Both the position numbers and the translations under genes were made by a program. The notes under the pieces were generated by a model. The model saw only the letters and a list, made by a program, of their open reading frames with translations. It did no database searches and had not been told where the DNA came from. Source: CAZLPW01 sp964561495 (lineage in GTDB: Bacteria; Fidelibacterota; Marinisomatia; Marinisomatales; UBA1611). From it: a stretch of DNA of 15,799 nt. This document shows, in pieces, positions 15,055 to 15,799 of this stretch (position 1 is its first letter; every line of letters starts with the position of its first letter). Location of the stretch: assembly GCA_964561495.1 (NCBI GenBank), contig CAZLPW010000047.1:1-15799 (forward strand), read 5' to 3'.

Positions 15055-15700
15055 CAGCGGTTGTTTTCGAAAAATATTTAAAAAAATTATTTAATAAATT
15101 AGACTTAACCAAACCCATATCCTTCTGGCCAAAGCCTAACTCTTTCATAGAGGTGACACCATATTCAAAGACACCACAGGGTATAATACCATCGTAAAAC
15201 TTTAGATCAGGGGAAACATTAATTGAAAACCCATGCATGGTTACCCACCTACTTATTCGAACTCCCATAGCAGCAATTTTTTCATCTTCGACCCATACAC
15301 CAGTCAGCCCTCTACGTCTATCAGCTGAAATAGAAAAATCACTAAGTGTATCAATAATAACCTGCTCTAGAGTACGCATATACCATGTAATACTCGGTCT
15401 ATAATCCTTTAAATTAATTATTGGATAACCAACGAGTTGCCCAGGGCCATGAAAAGTTACATCACCACCTCTTTCAACATGAAAAACATCCAAATTCATA
15501 TCTCTATTTTGCAATAAATGATTTGCACTTGCATTTTTACCAAGTGTATAAACAGCATCATGCTCAGTTAAAATAATCGTGTCCTCAATATTTCCTGAAA
15601 TTCTTTGTTTTTGCAGTTTTTTTTGTAGATCCCAAACTTCTTTATATGAAGTGGTACCCATATTAACAACCTTTATTTTTGATGGCTCAGTATCAATCAT
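15047..15700 (-). CDS. lipB: Octanoyl-(acyl-carrier-protein) : protein N-octanoyltransferase
   Basis: A 217-residue enzyme that moves octanoate from ACP to lipoyl-domain lysines, the step before lipoyl synthase. The family signature RGGDVTFHGPGQLVGYP spans 77-93. Lys141 (EDEKIAAMG) and Cys175 (IIPCG) form the expected Lys/Cys catalytic pair, and HGFSINV at 156-162 is conserved. Length is normal. The ATG overlaps the E3 stop in an ATGA junction (15697-15700), and the 3' end overlaps E1 by 8 bases, so it is tightly embedded in the dehydrogenase operon. Confidence 0.98.
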   Translation of the reverse strand: MIDTEPSKIKVVNMGTTSYKEVWDLQKKLQKQRISGNIEDTIILTEHDAVYTLGKNASANHLLQNRDMNLDVFHVERGGDVTFHGPGQLVGYPIINLKDYRPSITWYMRTLEQVIIDTLSDFSISADRRRGLTGVWVEDEKIAAMGVRISRWVTMHGFSINVSPDLKFYDGIIPCGVFEYGVTSMKELGFGQKDMGLVKSNLLNNFFKYFSKTTADG

Positions 15701-15799
15701 TGGTGTATAGCTGAACTAAATGCATCCATAGATGCTTCCATAATTGCCTCAGATAAAGTTGGATGGGGATGTATTGAATGCAATATTTCATTATATGTA
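15697..15799 (-). CDS. lpdA: Dihydrolipoamide dehydrogenase (E3), C-terminal end
   Basis: Only the last 33 codons and the stop are present; the gene continues beyond the right edge. The fragment ends in HPHPTLSEAIMEASMDAF, where the second His and the Glu of SE are the acid-base pair of the E3 interface domain. E3 is a flavoprotein disulfide reductase that reoxidises the dihydrolipoyl arm of E2 with NAD. Its stop overlaps the lipB start, so it is the first visible gene of the operon. Confidence 0.92.
   Translation of the reverse strand, partial: TYNEILHSIHPHPTLSEAIMEASMDAFSSAIHQ

Noticed and set aside
1..15799. CRISPR arrays, insertion sequences, prophage or att sites
   Set aside because: No regularly spaced repeats, transposase, integrase or terminal inverted repeats are visible; tRNA-Val has no duplicated 3' fragment in the window.

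Overview
The window is an AT-rich bacterial segment with every recognised gene on the minus strand, so transcription runs from position 15799 towards 1. Genes are packed with overlaps of 1 to 11 bases or gaps of a few bases. No stretch over about 115 bases lacks a gene. A lipoyl-dependent 2-oxoacid dehydrogenase with fused E1 alpha/beta and a GEG thiamine motif, small secreted and outer-membrane proteins, and low GC suggest a marine heterotroph of the Marinimicrobia (SAR406) or Bacteroidota-like part of the tree. That placement is inference; there is no rRNA or marker gene in the window to prove it. A run of 10 N at 5463-5472 shows that this is a draft or metagenome scaffold.

Region 1 (15799 to 9457) is one compact operon for a 2-oxoacid dehydrogenase complex and its cofactor. 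In transcription order it holds the C-terminal end of E3 (dihydrolipoamide dehydrogenase), lipB, fused E1, E2, a class I SAM methyltransferase, lipA, and an anchored protein of unknown function. LipB and LipA build lipoate on the lipoyl lysine of E2, E1 and E2 oxidise a 2-oxoacid (branched-chain most likely) to an acyl-CoA, and E3 reoxidises the lipoyl arm. The methyltransferase and the anchored protein are unexplained passengers.

Region 2 (9397 to 5030) has lon with its own sigma70-like promoter, a tRNA-Val(UAC), a small lipoprotein, a secreted protein of unknown function, and an outer-membrane beta-barrel protein interrupted by the N gap. A strong intrinsic terminator at 5030-5058 closes the region.

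Region 3 (4990 to 1) is a second tight gene set. It holds a fold-type II PLP dehydratase (EutB/serine-threonine dehydratase-like), an ornithine cyclodeaminase/EutC-like oxidoreductase, a fold-type I aminotransferase, a 445-residue protein fusing a 2Fe-2S ferredoxin, a class III nucleotide cyclase and a Rieske domain, a stand-alone Rieske protein paralogous to the end of that fusion, and the start of a VOC (glyoxalase/dioxygenase) protein. The first three look like an amino-acid or imine pathway related to, but not the same as, ectoine use (eutBC) or the beta-hydroxyaspartate cycle (bhcB/bhcD). The iron-sulfur/cyclase fusion with its Rieske partner is the most unusual content here and could be a redox-controlled cyclic-nucleotide switch linked to that pathway.
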